This document shows, piece by piece, positions 1 to 12,700 of a stretch of 64,000 bases of DNA. The position numbers were made by a program, and so were the translations under genes. The stretch comes from Nansenia antarctica. Its lineage: Eukaryota > Chordata > Actinopteri > Argentiniformes > Microstomatidae. Under the pieces are notes generated by a model. The model did no database searches. It was given only the letters and a program-made list of their open reading frames with translations, and had not been told where the DNA came from. The DNA lies in assembly GCA_963989245.1 (NCBI GenBank), contig OZ022351.1:15590434-15654433 (forward strand), read 5' to 3'. Position 1 is the first letter of the stretch, and every line of letters begins with the position of its first letter.

Positions 1-162
1 GTAATTAAACTATACCCCAGAAATGATAGCAACTCCAATCCACTTCCAATGGTCAATTCCACAAGCTTTTGAAGTAGTCCCCCACAATGGAAAAGTGCAT
101 ACCGGTATACACAGGCAATCAAGAAGAGGAAGACCCCAAGGGTGTAGCAGGTTCCAACTTAC

Positions 163-409
163 CCAGTAGAATAATGATGCACAGTAGGATGGTGATCAGA
201 GCTCCCGTGCTGAGTCCCACAGGGAGAAGGATAGCCTCTGCATTGCAGTTTAGGAGCGAGCTGTCCGACTCGCAACCACACACACGGATGGTCAGGGTGG
301 CGGTGCTGCTCTGGACTTCATACCCACCGTCCTCAATCACGACTGGCAGGAAGTAGATCTTCTGAGCCTGTCGCCTGAAGCCGTCGGGTCACAATCCCTG
401 CTGTGTTAT
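163..409 (-). pseudogene. Type II cadherin EC5/transmembrane exon, frameshifted
   Basis: Read on the minus strand, this exon follows a good acceptor (ttctgtctcag) and ends at a GTAAGT donor. It encodes the end of the fifth cadherin repeat and the start of the membrane segment: LPVVIEDGG, TLTIRVCGCES and LPVGLSTGALITILLC are hallmarks of type II classical cadherins. The first nine codons (NTAGIVTRR) are in one frame and the rest in another. Counting against the usual family layout, five bases are missing between TR and GF. Reading on from the first frame hits a stop about 15 codons later. The exon is 247 bp, where the family pattern predicts 252. With the second damaged exon at 7,550 this supports a decayed cadherin gene, although an assembly error in one exon cannot be excluded. 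Which type II cadherin it was is not clear; the tail looks closest to cadherin-8. Confidence 0.72.
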
Positions 410-1289
410 CTGAGACAGAACACAGGCATCCATTGTTTAACTATGAATGACTGTTCATGTACTGTAGCCTTACTGGGGTATGGTATACAATGAGCATCTC
501 CTTCAGTCATGATGCCGTGTATGAGACTGCTTTTCCCCATTGTTTAGTAATGATGAATCTATATTCACAGTGTCATCATGTTGATTGAAAGAGATATTGA
601 GGCTAAATACGATGAGTTATTTAATTCCACTGTGCTGTACTTTTGGCCTTGATGTGAGACCAATTAATGCAGTTTTAAATGATATAAATATTGCAAACTC
701 ATATCACTCTTTGTATTTCAGCTCATACCTTGAAACAAAGCTGCCTTGAAATAACCTCAACCCAGCAAGTCATTTCAAACTTTTAAACTGCCAATTGCCT
801 ATACACTTTCTCTGCAACAACAGAGAGCTCTAGGGACCACTTTTGATGTGTTCATTCCTCCAACATAATTCTAGAGAAATGGCAAGTTAAGCAGTTATAC
901 ATAACAAAGGAAGAATACAACAAGGGAGTATGGTTGGGAGCTTAGCTACAGCAGTCGTGATGCTAGTCAGAAGAATGATGCTGGACAGGATGGAGAGGGA
1001 AGAGACAATGTGTCACGCTGGACCATGGCCCCTCCTGACACTGTGGGTAGACTGTCTGACCCCTGTCAGGGCTGGTTTGTTCCAAATACCTTTTCCTGAC
1101 AGAGGAACACACCTTGGCGTTTAAACACACCTTGCCTGTTATGGACAAGCTCTCTTTCATTTTGTCCCTATTGCTGTGCTTGACCCGCCTGTGGTGCTTG
1201 AATGCCCTGTCCTTGAAAATCAGATACAGCATATATATAGATATATTATACACAGTGGGGGAAATAAGTATTCAACACATTTTTTTCAT
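410..1289. other. Unassigned non-coding stretch
   Basis: AT-rich sequence between the cadherin-like exon and a Tc1-like fragment. No coding signal with splice support was seen. Confidence 0.4.
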
Positions 1290-1580
1290 TCGCATTTTGG
1301 TCACACAATGGTCGGGGGATTTTCATCGTTTGGGCTAGGCCCCTTGGTTCCAGTGACGGGAAATCGTAACGCTACAAAATACAATGCGATTCTAGGGAAT
1401 TGTACGCTTCCAACTTTGCGGCAACAGTTTGGCGAGGGCCCTTTCCTGTCTCAGCATGACAATTCCCCCTGCACAAAGAGAGGTCTATAATGATATGGTT
1501 TACCGAGTTTGGTGTGGAAGGACTTGACTGGCATGCACAGAGGCCTGACCTCAACTCTATCAAACACCTCTGGGATTAAT
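1290..1580 (+). mobile_element. Tc1/mariner-like transposase 3' remnant
   Basis: The plus strand, with frame changes, encodes pieces such as KYNAILGNCTLPTLRQQFGEG, FLSQHDNSPC and, further on, DWHAQRPDLNSIKHLWD. These match the C-terminal catalytic part of Tc1-like transposases, which normally carry FQHDNDPKHTA and WPPQSPDLNPIENLW. No terminal repeats are visible and the frame is broken, so this is a dead fragment. Confidence 0.6.
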
Positions 1581-1582
1581 TA

Positions 1583-1830
1583 ATGGTAAATGTACCTTAT
1601 TCCAAAGCGCTTTACAATGGCCTCTCATTCACACATTCACACACACACATTAACACACCAATGGCGGCAAGCTACCATGCAAGGCGCCGGCCCGCTCATT
1701 GGGAGCAATTGGGTTCAGTGTCTTGCCCATGGACACTTCGACATGTGGCCAGTCAGAGCTCGAACCGCCGATCTGCCAACCTTGCGATCATTAGACGGCG
1801 GCTCTACCTCCTGTGCCACAGCCATTGGAA
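1583..1830 (+). repeat. Dispersed teleost repeat (SINE/LINE-tail type)
   Basis: The segment runs from aaatgtaccttattccaaagcgc through the ATGCAAGGCGCC core, CTTGCCCATGGACACTTCGAC and CTCTACCTCCTGTGCCACAG. I recognise this layout from highly dispersed teleost repeats. The family name is not certain from memory. Confidence 0.5.
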
Positions 1831-2645
1831 TGGTTTGACTCTTAACTGAATTAAGAAATAATTTTAGTTTTTATAACAGGTGTGCCATACAACAGAAATC
1901 ATTAATGATATACTGTATAATACTAATGCATGTTTGCTAATGAGTTATGAATATGTGAACACATCAGTGTATGAAAGGTCAACACCTCACATAATCAATC
2001 TAAGATGTTTTCTTTGCTTTGTATAATAAATAGATTTACATTGACCCTTGAAGAAAAAACCCTTAAAAGTTCCACAGGGAGAAATAGCAAGACTTTGTTC
2101 GAGGCTGCTGTAAAAATGCTCATAGAATTTAAATTAACAGCTAGTTCTTTCCAGAGATAGTTATTTTAGTACTCTCTTGACACACAATGCTCTCACGCTA
2201 TTGGGACATTATCCTACATTATTAAGCTGAAATAAGTTCAAGTTACTGTATATCAAGAAAGTTTACACTTGTACATAGTTTTGTGCTGGCAACAATACTA
2301 AGAGCTCCCTCCAGCCTACTTTCCAAGTGAACATATTCCCATAACCACTCCAATGAATACATAATCAAGCAGAGCCAAATGTTTATTTATCTGAAACCAT
2401 GCACAAATTCTAGCTTCATCATTATAAGGTGGTGTATCTGCCCATTATGTATACACAACATATTGTACGTTTAACCTTTAGTGGAAACATACATGTATTG
2501 TGTCTATTATATGTGAGAATCATAACCATCTCTTAATGCAAATCATTAATATCCATTCATAATGCTGCGTCTGTCTTGCATGGGAAACCAGTGATATTTC
2601 TTTCACAGCAGTTCAGTCCAAGGCTGTGAGGTCGCTTATTCTCCA
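1831..2645. other. Unassigned non-coding stretch
   Basis: AT-rich sequence with no repeat structure, splice-supported exon or RNA gene that I could see. Confidence 0.4.
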
Positions 2646-2649
2646 CTCT

Positions 2650-3935
2650 TCTCTTCTCAACTCTCCCTGTGTACCGTATGTCTGGTGACAGCCTCCTCTC
2701 CCTGTGTGTATGTCTGGTGACAGCCTCCTCTCTCTCTGTGTATGTCTGGTGACAGCCTCCTCTCTCTCTGTGTATGTCTGGTGACAGCCTCCTCTCTCTG
2801 TGTATGTCTGGTGACAGCCTCCTCTCTCTGTGTATGTCTGGTGACAGCCTCCTCTCTCTCTGTGTATGTCTGGTGACAGCCTCCTCTCTCTGTGTGTGTC
2901 TGGTGACAGCCTCCTCTCTCTGTGTATGTCTGGTGACAGCCTCCTCTCTCTGTGTGTGTCTGGTGACAGCCTCCTCTCCCTCTGTGTATGTGTGGTGACA
3001 GCCTCCTCTCTCTGTGTATGTGTGGTGACAGCCTCCTCTCTCTGTGTATGTCTGCTGACAGTCTCCTCTTTCTGTGTGTGTCTGGTGACAGCCTCCTCTC
3101 TCTCTGTGTATGTGTGGTGACAGCCTCCTCTCTCTGTGTATGTGTGGTGACAGCCTCCTCTCTCTGTGCATGTCTGCTGACAGTCTCCTCTCTCTGTGTG
3201 TGTCTGGTGACAGCCTCCTCTCCCTGTGTACCGTATGTCTGGTGACAGCCTCCTCTCCCTGTGTACCGTATGTCTGGTGACAGCCTCCTCTCTCTGTGTA
3301 TGTCTGGTGACAGCCTCCTCTCTCTCTGTGTATGTCTGGTGACAGCCTCCTCTCTCTGTGTATGTCTGGTGACAGCCTCCTCTCTCTGTGTATGTCTGGT
3401 GACAGCCTCCTCTCCCTGTGTATGTCTGGTGACAGCCTCCTCTCTCTGTGTATGTCTGGTGACAGCCTCCTCTCTCTGTGTATGTCTGGTGACAGCCTCC
3501 TCCCCCGGTGTATGTCTGGTGACAGCCTCCTCCCCCTGTATATGTCTGGTGACAGCCTCCTCTCTCTGTGTATGTCTGGTGACAGCCTCCTCTCTCTGTG
3601 TATGTCTGGTGCCAGCCTCCTCTCTGTGTGTATGTCTGGTGACAGCCTCCTCTCTGTGTGTATGTCTGGTGACAGCCTCCTCTCCCTGTGTATGTCTGCT
3701 GACAGCCTCCCCACTCTGTGTATATCTGGTGACAGCCTCCTCTCTCTGTGTATGTCTGGTGACAGCCTCCTCTCTCTGTGTATGTCTGGTGACAGCCTCC
3801 TCTCTCTGTGTGTATGTCTGGTGACAGCCTCCTCTCTCTGTGTATGTCTGGTGACAGCCTCCTCTCTGTGTGTATGTCTGGTGACAGCCTCCTCTCCCTG
3901 TGTATGTCTGGTGACAGCCTCCTCACTATCCATTC
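2650..3935. repeat. 30-bp minisatellite, about 43 units
   Basis: A 30-bp unit (core TGTCTGGTGACAGCCTCCTC followed by a CT/GT-rich spacer) is repeated head to tail, with two-base insertions or deletions and point variants such as TGTGGTGACAG and TGCTGACAG. Because 30 is a multiple of three and the unit lacks stops in several frames, it produces long open frames on both strands with ten-residue repeats. There is no start context, splice signal or neighbouring exon to support coding. Confidence 0.9.
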
Positions 3936-4615
3936 AGTGTTCCAGTGTGCCACTCACTTTCCCTGCCATACCCAAGTGATCCATGGATTTGAAGAGGCAC
4001 AAGGTTTTGAACATTACTCCCATCACTATGCACTTGTGGTTGCAAACACTGCTGAATGTCACCTGCATACATTATGTACTGCTCTACATATTGATTGGGG
4101 AGATGCAGGTGCTCTATGTGATGTGATAATGTAGAGCATAAACATCATTTTGGGCATTACCCTGCCATGTTCTGTTTCACCATCTCAGTTTGAAGCCATA
4201 CGCCTTTTCCCTGCTCCTACATGGAATTGTGTCTGTTGTGTGTTGCTTGGATACACCCTGGTTACAGATTACGTTTCATGGAAGGCTGCAGCGCAGTGTG
4301 ATATGCTACAAAACAAGCGGTTTGTATCTTCGTTTGGCAGTGTGAGCGAGGCTAATCATCAAGGGAGACTTATGATGGCTTTTACAAGAGAGGACCTGCA
4401 ATTCATTATAATCTGCCAGCTGTGAGGAGCACCTGGTGGACCCATGCTTAGGAAACGACTATAATACAACATGTGAGTAAAACATCCCAGTGGAGGAGAA
4501 GAGAGGGAGGCTGAGGAAAGGATAAACCACAGTCATGTTTGGCTTCTTGTTCATGATTACTGCTAATGGTCCAGCGCTGTGGATAACATTGGATGTCGGC
4601 AGAGGAAAAACACTA
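3936..4615. other. Unassigned non-coding stretch
   Basis: Single-copy sequence between the minisatellite and the inverted-repeat element. No supported gene. Confidence 0.4.
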
Positions 4616-6675
4616 GGGGCCTCATTTATAAAGCTTGCGTACGCCCAAAAACGTGCGTTCGTAAATTGTCCCGCAATTTGGGGATTCATAAAAAACTTGG
4701 TGTGAAACTGTGCGCACCTCTACTCACACTGGCAACCCTTGCTGACGCACAGACACTGGAGAAATGAGCAACTGCGGCTCCGCTGGCAGACAGATGAAAT
4801 AGGAGAAACGCTTTGAAATTGATTGAGTGAAAACAAAAAATATGTGCACAGTGCACATATCTTATTCGCCCTCGTCCTGTACACATCACACTGTACATAT
4901 ATCTTTACTGTACGTATCATATTGATATTCATGCAAATATATTGACTTTTTACATTTATATTCATTGCACGTAGTGCAAGGCTGGACAAGTTGAGCACCA
5001 TTCCCGATTCACCATGTCCGAGTGCTCAGTGGGTAACGTTCCCGATAAGTCCAATGATTGTAATGTCCACATTGAAGAATATGAAAAAAAAACTGTAGAC
5101 AATTGACTATTATCCCCAAGCACACCCCATGTGTACGGATTACGAAAACTTTAAGAGCGCAGCCACTTTATTACTGAACTATCTATTATTACTAGTTGCA
5201 CCACTAGTGTATCCTGTCTTACCTGTAATATTGTCACATTTATCTTGTATTACGCCTATTGCCTTGTGTCTTGTGCTGCAAAGTCAGGAATCAAAGCCTA
5301 AGAAGGTTACTCTCTTACACTTGTGTAATGTAACTTAACAATAAACTTGAAACATTCATTTCTACAACATTTCTACAACACATGGTTAGATGACGAACTG
5401 CGTTTCCTTGTCTTAGTAATTGTCAATGACAATAAGGTTGAATCTAATCTAATCTAAAAGAAAACACATGATTTAGGATAATAAATACAAAGGGAGATAT
5501 TTTTTGTTTTTTGCAAAACAACTCCTCAAATATGTTGTACAGTTTAATCGGGAATCATATTTAATTGGATGTTATGAAATGTATTATAATAAGGTGAACA
5601 GTAGGACGAATTACGTTTAACACCTCGACCGCAACGCTGTTTTGCTTACTTTTAGCGCGCCGTAGGTGTCAAATGACCCACTCTTCACAATGGGAGTCTG
5701 AGGCACAGTGATCGCTGGATGGCGCTGCTTGTACATTTGTCACAGCCTGAACCCTAACCCTATTTTATTGTATTTGATATATATATATTTATTTATTATA
5801 GATAAACTGTATATAAAATGTATATAATGTAATCAAGTTTTAAGCGTATTTGTCACATCCTAGAACGTTTTTAATTCAAAAAGAAAGTAAATATCAGCAC
5901 ATATGTCGGTAATCTGAAAAATGTTCACAAGTAAAAAAAAATAACACTAATAAATATTGCAATATTAGAAAATTGACAGCGCTGTACATAGTGTTATTCT
6001 TGCATAATACATTGCACCCACAATAGTGCTGACCAAAGGTAGCGTGTGGAGAGCGGGTGTGAGCCCCCGACCTAAGCGAGAGTGGGCAGACAGGCAGGCA
6101 GGAGTCAGGCACAAACACTGTCTGGTTTTCACTGGTCGGTGTCGCTCTGTTCTCGTCTCTGTTCTCAATGACAGTGTGCTTGCACAATGCAATATGTGCC
6201 TCATAGTTACTGAGCATTGCATTGTGCACTATAAATAAATATCATCAGGACAAGCAGATAATTCTGATCATTCAAGTCAGACAGACGAGTAAGAGAAGAA
6301 CAATGGTACAATGGCACTATTATGGCAGAATACGCTAGAAGCGTAGCAAGACGTTGACTGGTTTGCTAAAGTTCTCCTTCCCGACACCCTGTCATCTTTA
6401 GAAGTCGCCATTCTATTCAAATGCTAAATGTTTCCTATTCAAATCCTTGATCATCCTATCGATCTTATCTCTACACAAGAGTACTGTTCCCTCCCTTGTG
6501 CTGCGCTCCCTCGCGCGCCCAGTCCATCATTTTTGATGCCGCTAATGTAGGTAAATGTCTAATGGAAAGTATGGACAATGATGAAAGTCATGATGTCATG
6601 ATAAAATATAAAACCTGATTGGATTAAATAAGATTCTGTTGTGATTGTGTTGACACTGTTTATAAATGAGGCCCC
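4616..6675. mobile_element. Candidate 2.06-kb DNA transposon with 17-bp terminal inverted repeats
   Basis: The left end GGGGCCTCATTTATAAA (4,616-4,632) and the right end TTTATAAATGAGGCCCC (6,659-6,675) are perfect reverse complements. The interior has no intact transposase frame. It includes a dispersed fish repeat tail at about 5,400-5,457 ending in repeated AATCT. I could not find a convincing target-site duplication, so the family is unassigned and the element is probably non-autonomous. Confidence 0.6.
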
Positions 6676-7549
6676 AAGTCATATTGACCTCTAAAATGTT
6701 TTTAAAACAAATGCACCCGATGACAAAAAAAGCTTACAAAAAAGCCTAAGGATCAAGAAGCATCCTCAATTTGTGAAAAGTCTACAGCTATTTCATGAAC
6801 CGGCACCAGAGCTCTCCCTCAGAACGCCAACTGCATGTAGATGCTGGTTAATGGGCTAATTTGTAGGCACAGGTGGTTTACCATGTGCACAACCAGATAC
6901 TCTATTGCATCCAGAATACATAATCTGAAATATAGTCGCTGATGCGTAAAAACATATCTCCTTTTTCCTTAAGTAGATGGTTTGAACAACATGCAAAACT
7001 GACATACAGTTATATCTTTGATATGCATGGCAATGAATATATATTCATATCATATTCTACTCCAATTTCACATTTGAATCTATTTAAACCTTCATTTTTA
7101 ACCTTCATTTTAGACCTTCATGCTCTATATACAGTATATGCTCTAAATATCATCATTCTCCATTCTCTCTTACCATAAATATTCCACATTTTCACACTCA
7201 ATGAGTGGATGTACTTGCTGTATGTGTCTAGGTTTCATCAAGCTGATTGATCTGTTTATGTAATTGTCAGAACACCTTGAAAGAAAGAGTGTTTGTCGTC
7301 TTTGATTGGTTTCTTCCAGAAAACGCCCCAAACCCACTCAAAACTAGCAAAGTTTGCTAACAAATTATAGCTATTCAGTGATCCTGAAACTGTTGTTTGT
7401 GTGGGCTCTTCAACAATTCAACTTTCGTAATATGTACAAAAAAAAACAATTGCAGTTGCGGCCCAAATCACCAGACCGTGTCACATACGTGTCATATATC
7501 ATCTAAAACACTGAGGGAAGCATAACCACAGGAACACATGGTCACTTAC
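6676..7549. other. Presumed intronic stretch of the cadherin remnant
   Basis: AT-rich sequence. The segment near 7,465-7,495 (CACCAGACCGTGTCACATA) resembles the end of the inverted-repeat element at about 57.5-57.85 kb. No exon was recognised. Confidence 0.4.
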
Positions 7550-7624
7550 TTTTCACACACAAAGGTCTCTTGATGTCCAATACATGGACCGTAACAGCCA
7601 CTCTACTGGTCAGCCCTGGACTAT
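7550..7624 (-). pseudogene. Type II cadherin EC4/EC5-junction exon with internal deletion
   Basis: On the minus strand an acceptor (ctcctcag) precedes codons reading SPGLTSRVAVTVHVLDI, the final strand of a cadherin repeat that should run into the calcium motif DxNDNxPE. That motif and the following residues are missing. The sequence resumes in another frame with codons for ETFVCE just before a GTAAGTGA donor, and type II cadherins have YEAFVCEN at this place. The 75-bp exon has therefore lost a block including the calcium-binding motif and has changed frame. It lies upstream, in transcription order, of the frameshifted exon at 163-409, with the same orientation and domain order. Confidence 0.6.
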
Positions 7625-8100
7625 CTGAGGAGCAGAATCACACAACAATTCAATTAGTTATAAATGTTACTAATTATGAATATTACTGTATGAAGGGAGA
7701 AAACTGTGTTCAAGTTGACCATTGATTAGACAACTCTGACATCATGTGGTTATATTGTGTACTGCAGCTTTAGGATGCTCAAACAATACGGTCTCCGACA
7801 TGTCAGACTTGTTGTTCAATACTTTTAATAGATACAAAACCTTAATGCATTGTGTATCGTCCATTATGCTGTAACAGATTAGTGCAAGCAAGCTATTCTT
7901 CGTCATCTTCTGCTACGGGCTCAAGATGCTGTGAAGTTGCAAGTATCATATTAATTACAGAACCGAAGCTCCCTAGAGGAGCACTAACTGGAATCCTGTA
8001 TTCTATTTATGATATCACCGTACTGTTGGGGCACTGGGGGGGGGGGGGAATCTTTGTGTTAAAGGCGAAGTGAGGTGAACTTTATGGATTTGGTGTGGGA
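7625..8100. other. Unassigned non-coding stretch
   Basis: Single-copy sequence with a short G-run near 8,038-8,048 and no supported gene. Confidence 0.35.
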
Positions 8101-8121
8101 ATAGGCTGCTGCCTGCCTGCC

Positions 8122-8124
<3 letters not shown>

Positions 8125-8199
<75 letters not shown>

Positions 8200-8207
8200 T
8201 GTGTGTT
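8125..8207. repeat. (TG)n microsatellite
   Basis: A near-perfect GT dinucleotide tract of about 80 bp. Confidence 0.95.
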
Positions 8208-8469
8208 ATCTTGTTTTATTATAGCCTATGACAGATAAATAGGCAAAAATTAAAATATACACTATAATACTGCAAACTGAAATGTTTATTTCACTGTACA
8301 GCACAATAACATCTGCAATAATCATTTCGAGCCCATTTTGAACAAGCATGACCAAATTATTATTTAAAAAACATACAAATCCACTAATGTACTAATGAAC
8401 TAGTTTCCTTTTACAGTTTTAGCTTTTGAGACCGAGCATCTTCTTCACCCCCCCCCCATCCTTCTCCAT

Positions 8470-8528
8470 CTACAGTTTGTTGAGTTGGTCTGAGCTGTTG
8501 TTGTAGATGGGGTTTTCATATTCACATT
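8470..8528 (-). CDS. Receptor gene, terminal coding exon
   Basis: Acceptor ttatttcttag. The exon reads CEYENPIYNNSSDQLNKL and then TAG. It holds two tyrosines in YENPIY; the first forms a YxN motif. It begins with two bases that complete a Glu codon with the single G left by the previous exon. Confidence 0.65.
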
Positions 8529-9540
8529 CTAAGAAATAAAGAAGGTTTTCCTAATTAAATACAGTCCTGTGAGTTTTAATAACGTAACACCATAATCATG
8601 TCATTAATGTTGCATAACAGGATTGTGATTATACAACATACTGTGATGGGAAACAACTTACTTGGTGTATAATACAACATTTAAATCAGATTGTACATCA
8701 ATTGTCTTTAATATTAAGTCACGGCATATGATACAGTATGCTACCTCTTTGGCGGTTCTCCAGTTGAGATCTGGCTTGTTGGTTGAGAGCCGCTTGGTTG
8801 ACTGTTGAGATTAATTATATAAAATCAATTCATATAAGTTGTATGATACATTCATCATATGGTACAGTTGTACATTGTACTTCATTGAGACCACACATAA
8901 CTAGTTACATAACTAACGTTTTCACGTTACCATAGTAATGTCGTCCAAGACTTGATTGCCGTAGTCTGCTGAGGAGATCTAGGGAAGGTGACAGATTGCA
9001 GTTATTGATAAATTCAAGTATTAAGATTCAGAGAAAATAACATAACAAAACATGTCTGACCTCCATGATATCTACACCTCTGTCTCTCACTGTCATCCCC
9101 CGCTGGTTCCTGCTCATGTCTGGTTGGATGATGTTGGCTTTGTGTTGGATAATGTTGGTTTCTGGTTGGATGTTCCTGGTTTCTGGTTGGATCAGGGTGA
9201 TTCCTAGTTAAATCATGTTGGTTTCCAGTTGGCTCGTGCTCATTGTTTTCTGTTGAATGGTGAGAACAGAGAACTGTTGAAAGTTCAGGGCTGTGCTGTG
9301 GAATAAGTTGTTTTTTTTTCAATCCGGGAATTTAAAGTCACTGTTATGAACTGGACCATTGTCCGTTAAATACATTGGGGATTTGTTTGTCCCTTGAATT
9401 AAAAAGATATAAAGAATACACACACACCATAGACGGGTCGCTCACTGACGGTTCCTAAAGTAGTAAATACAACACATGAGGTGAGTGACATCTGAATAGA
9501 AACAAAAACCATCCATCAGTCCTCTACATGTCTCTCTCTA

Positions 9541-9592
<52 letters not shown>

Positions 9593-9681
9593 TGTGTGTG
9601 TGTGTGTGTGTGTGTCTGTGTCTGTGTGTCTGTGTGTCTGTGTGTGTGTGTATGTGTGTGTGTGTGTGTCTATGTGTCTGT

Positions 9682-9712
<31 letters not shown>

Positions 9713-12700
9713 GTTGTTACCTCTCTCTTGTGCTTCCCCTCTCCCAACATTCTCAATATCCTCGGGAGGTGCGCTGGCCACGGCGTCTATGATGTCATAT
9801 ATAATTCATCTATGATGTCATATAGAATGCATCTATGATGTCATATAGAATGCATCTATGATGTCATATAGAATTCATCTATGATGTCATATAGAATGCA
9901 TCTATGATGTCATATAGAATGCATCTATGATGTCATATAGAATTCATCTATGATGTCATATAGAATGCATCTATGATGTCATATAGAATGCATCTATGAT
10001 GTCATATAGAATGCATCTATGATGTCATATAGAATTCATCTATGATGTCATATAGAATGCATCTATGATGTCATATAGAATGCATCTATGATGTCATATA
10101 GAATGCATCTATGATGTCATATAGAATTCATCTATGATGTCATATAGAATGCATCTATGATGTCATATAGAATGCATCTATGATGTCATATAGAATGCAT
10201 CTATGATGTCATATAGAATGCAACTATGATGTCATATAGAATGCATCTATGATGTCATATAGAATGCATCTATGATGTCATATAGAATGCATCTATGATG
10301 TCATAGAATGCATCTATGATGTCATATAGAATGCATCTATGTCATATAGAATGCATCTATGATGTCATATAGAATGCATCTATGATGTCATATAGAATGC
10401 ATCTATGATGTCATATAGAATGCATCTGTGATGTCATATAGAATGCATCTATGATGTCATATAGAATGCATATTCTGTTCCCACTGCGCGTAACCAGGGC
10501 GCAACTTCAACAGATAGCGAACACACGCTGACACATCAATGAATCCTCAGACGCTGGAGTAAAGTTTAGTTCTTTACTAAATCCTCAGAAACATGAGTGG
10601 TCGTTTGGTTATTTTGTAAAACTGTAAATAAACACAAGAGTACAATTACTGTAATGCTCAAAACTATACTGTTACACTTTCAACATCAACAGTATGTAGC
10701 CAACATATAATATCAATATAGCAATACAAATAGTTATACTTAAATAATATAAGCTATGTATTTATAAACATATACATTATACATTGTAGTTAAACAAGAA
10801 AAGAAAAGGCAACTTACAAGCAAAGCCTTTTCCAGGGCAAGAATGTAAACAAAGAGATTCTCCGGAGCTTTTTCTCTCAGCTAGCTGCTGCTACGAGCTA
10901 TCACGTCTGAACAGTGTGCTCACGTCATGTGACTAATGTTCGTCATGTGACTAATGTTCCATAAACCGATATACACTGAATAAAGGCAGTAACGAATGTA
11001 ATGTCATAAAATGTCCACTAGATGTCTCCAAAATGAAAACCTAAGAAACCATGACACTGTCTGGTATGGAGGAAATACCACTATGAACTAACTCAGGGAT
11101 ACTCAGTCCTTTTTAGCCGTCCCATGTTTGGTGATCTTCACTTCGATTCTTCTGATCTTCCCGTCCTTGTCAGGGAATGTCTGGCTGACTAGTCCTAAGG
11201 GCCAGTCGTTGCGCTTAGCTTGAGCATCTTTGAGACGGACCAAATCCCCTACTTTGAGGTTCGGACGTTCCTCTTGCCACTTGCTGCGACTCTGTAGTGT
11301 CGTGAGGTATTCATGTCTCCATCGGCTCCAGAAAGTATTTGCAAGGTGCTGAACCTGTTTCCACTGCTGTCTGTGGAGGTCCGTATCACTGAAATTTCCC
11401 GGAGGAGGAAGTGGAGTGCACATCTTCTGCGTAAGAAGCATAGCTGGTGTTAGAAGAAAAGGAGAGTCTGGATCCATTGAGATGGGGGTGAGAGGTCTGG
11501 CGTTGATTATAGCTGTAACCTCTGCCATCAGGGTGGAGAGAACTTCATGAGTCAGGCGAGAAGGGCAAGCCTTGAGCAGCATGGAGTCAAGTATGCGCCT
11601 TGATATCCCTATCATCCTTTCCCAGGAGCCTCCCATGTGGGATGAATGAGGTGGGTTGAAGACCCATGAGCAGCCCTCTTCTCCCAGGTACTTTCGAATG
11701 CTAGGCATGTTGGGGTCGGTCAGCAGAATGTTCAGCTCTCGGCATGCGCCTGTGAAATTTGTTCCACAATCTGATCTAATCTGTTTGGCAGGTCCTCTTA
11801 GACTAAAGAACCTGCGTAGCGCATTGATAAAGCATGATGTGTCCATTGACTCAATCAATTCGATGTGGACAGCGCGCGTACTTAGACATGTGAAAAGAAC
11901 AGCCCATCTTTTACTGTTTGCCTGTCCTCCTCTTGTGCGTCTTGTGCTTACATGCCAGGGGCCGAAGACGTCCAGTCCCACGTAGGTGAATGGGGGTTCA
12001 GTACTCAGGCGATCAACAGGTAGGTCGGCCATCCTCTGTTCCGTCACTCTGCCTCTGAGCTTCTTGCAGGTTACACAGTCGTGAAGGATGCCTTTGATCA
12101 GTCGTCTTCTCCCATGATCCAGTACCCTGCAGTGCGGACAGCGCCTTCGGTAAAGACTCGGCCTTGGTGCATCACCAGGTGATGGTGTTCCACAAGTAGC
12201 TTTGCGATGTGTTTCCATCCCGGAATAACAAGAGGGTGTTTTTCCTTGTAGGCGAGATCTGAATGTCTGAGCCGTCCCCCTATTCTCAGGAGGCCTTCTT
12301 CGTCGCAATAGGGATTGAGTTTCTTCAGGGGACTACTTCTTGAGATGTCCTTTCCACTTGCTATGCACGCAAGTTCGTCCTTGTAAGCCTCTCCTTGCAC
12401 GCATTTGATGATGATGAGTTCAGCTTTTGTCAGTTCTTCAGCTGTGCGAGGCTGCTTGCAGTGATGCCATGAACTGCAAGTTTGATCCTGATCTTTACTG
12501 GTAGCCTTACAGGATTCCACGATGTGGATGAGTGAACTTGTTGCTCTCACAAGTCGCTTCCATGAGGAAAAACGCTCGAATCTGTGAGATCCAAGGTGCG
12601 TTCTGTCGTTGGGCAGGTTGGTGATGTGTGCCCGCACCTCTATGTCTGAGTCCGGGTTGATGAGGTCAAAGACTTCAGGTGATGATGGTTCCTCTACTTG

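Noticed and set aside
2557..3979. Long open frames with RRLSPDIHRE or CLVTASSL repeats over the 30-bp minisatellite
   Set aside because: Several frames on both strands are open at once, as expected for a repeat unit divisible by three without stops. No exon context.
9524..9838. Cys/Val and Thr/His repeat open frames over (TG)n tracts (also at 19,914-20,243, 58,689-59,228 and 63,761-63,997)
   Set aside because: Dinucleotide repeat artefacts.
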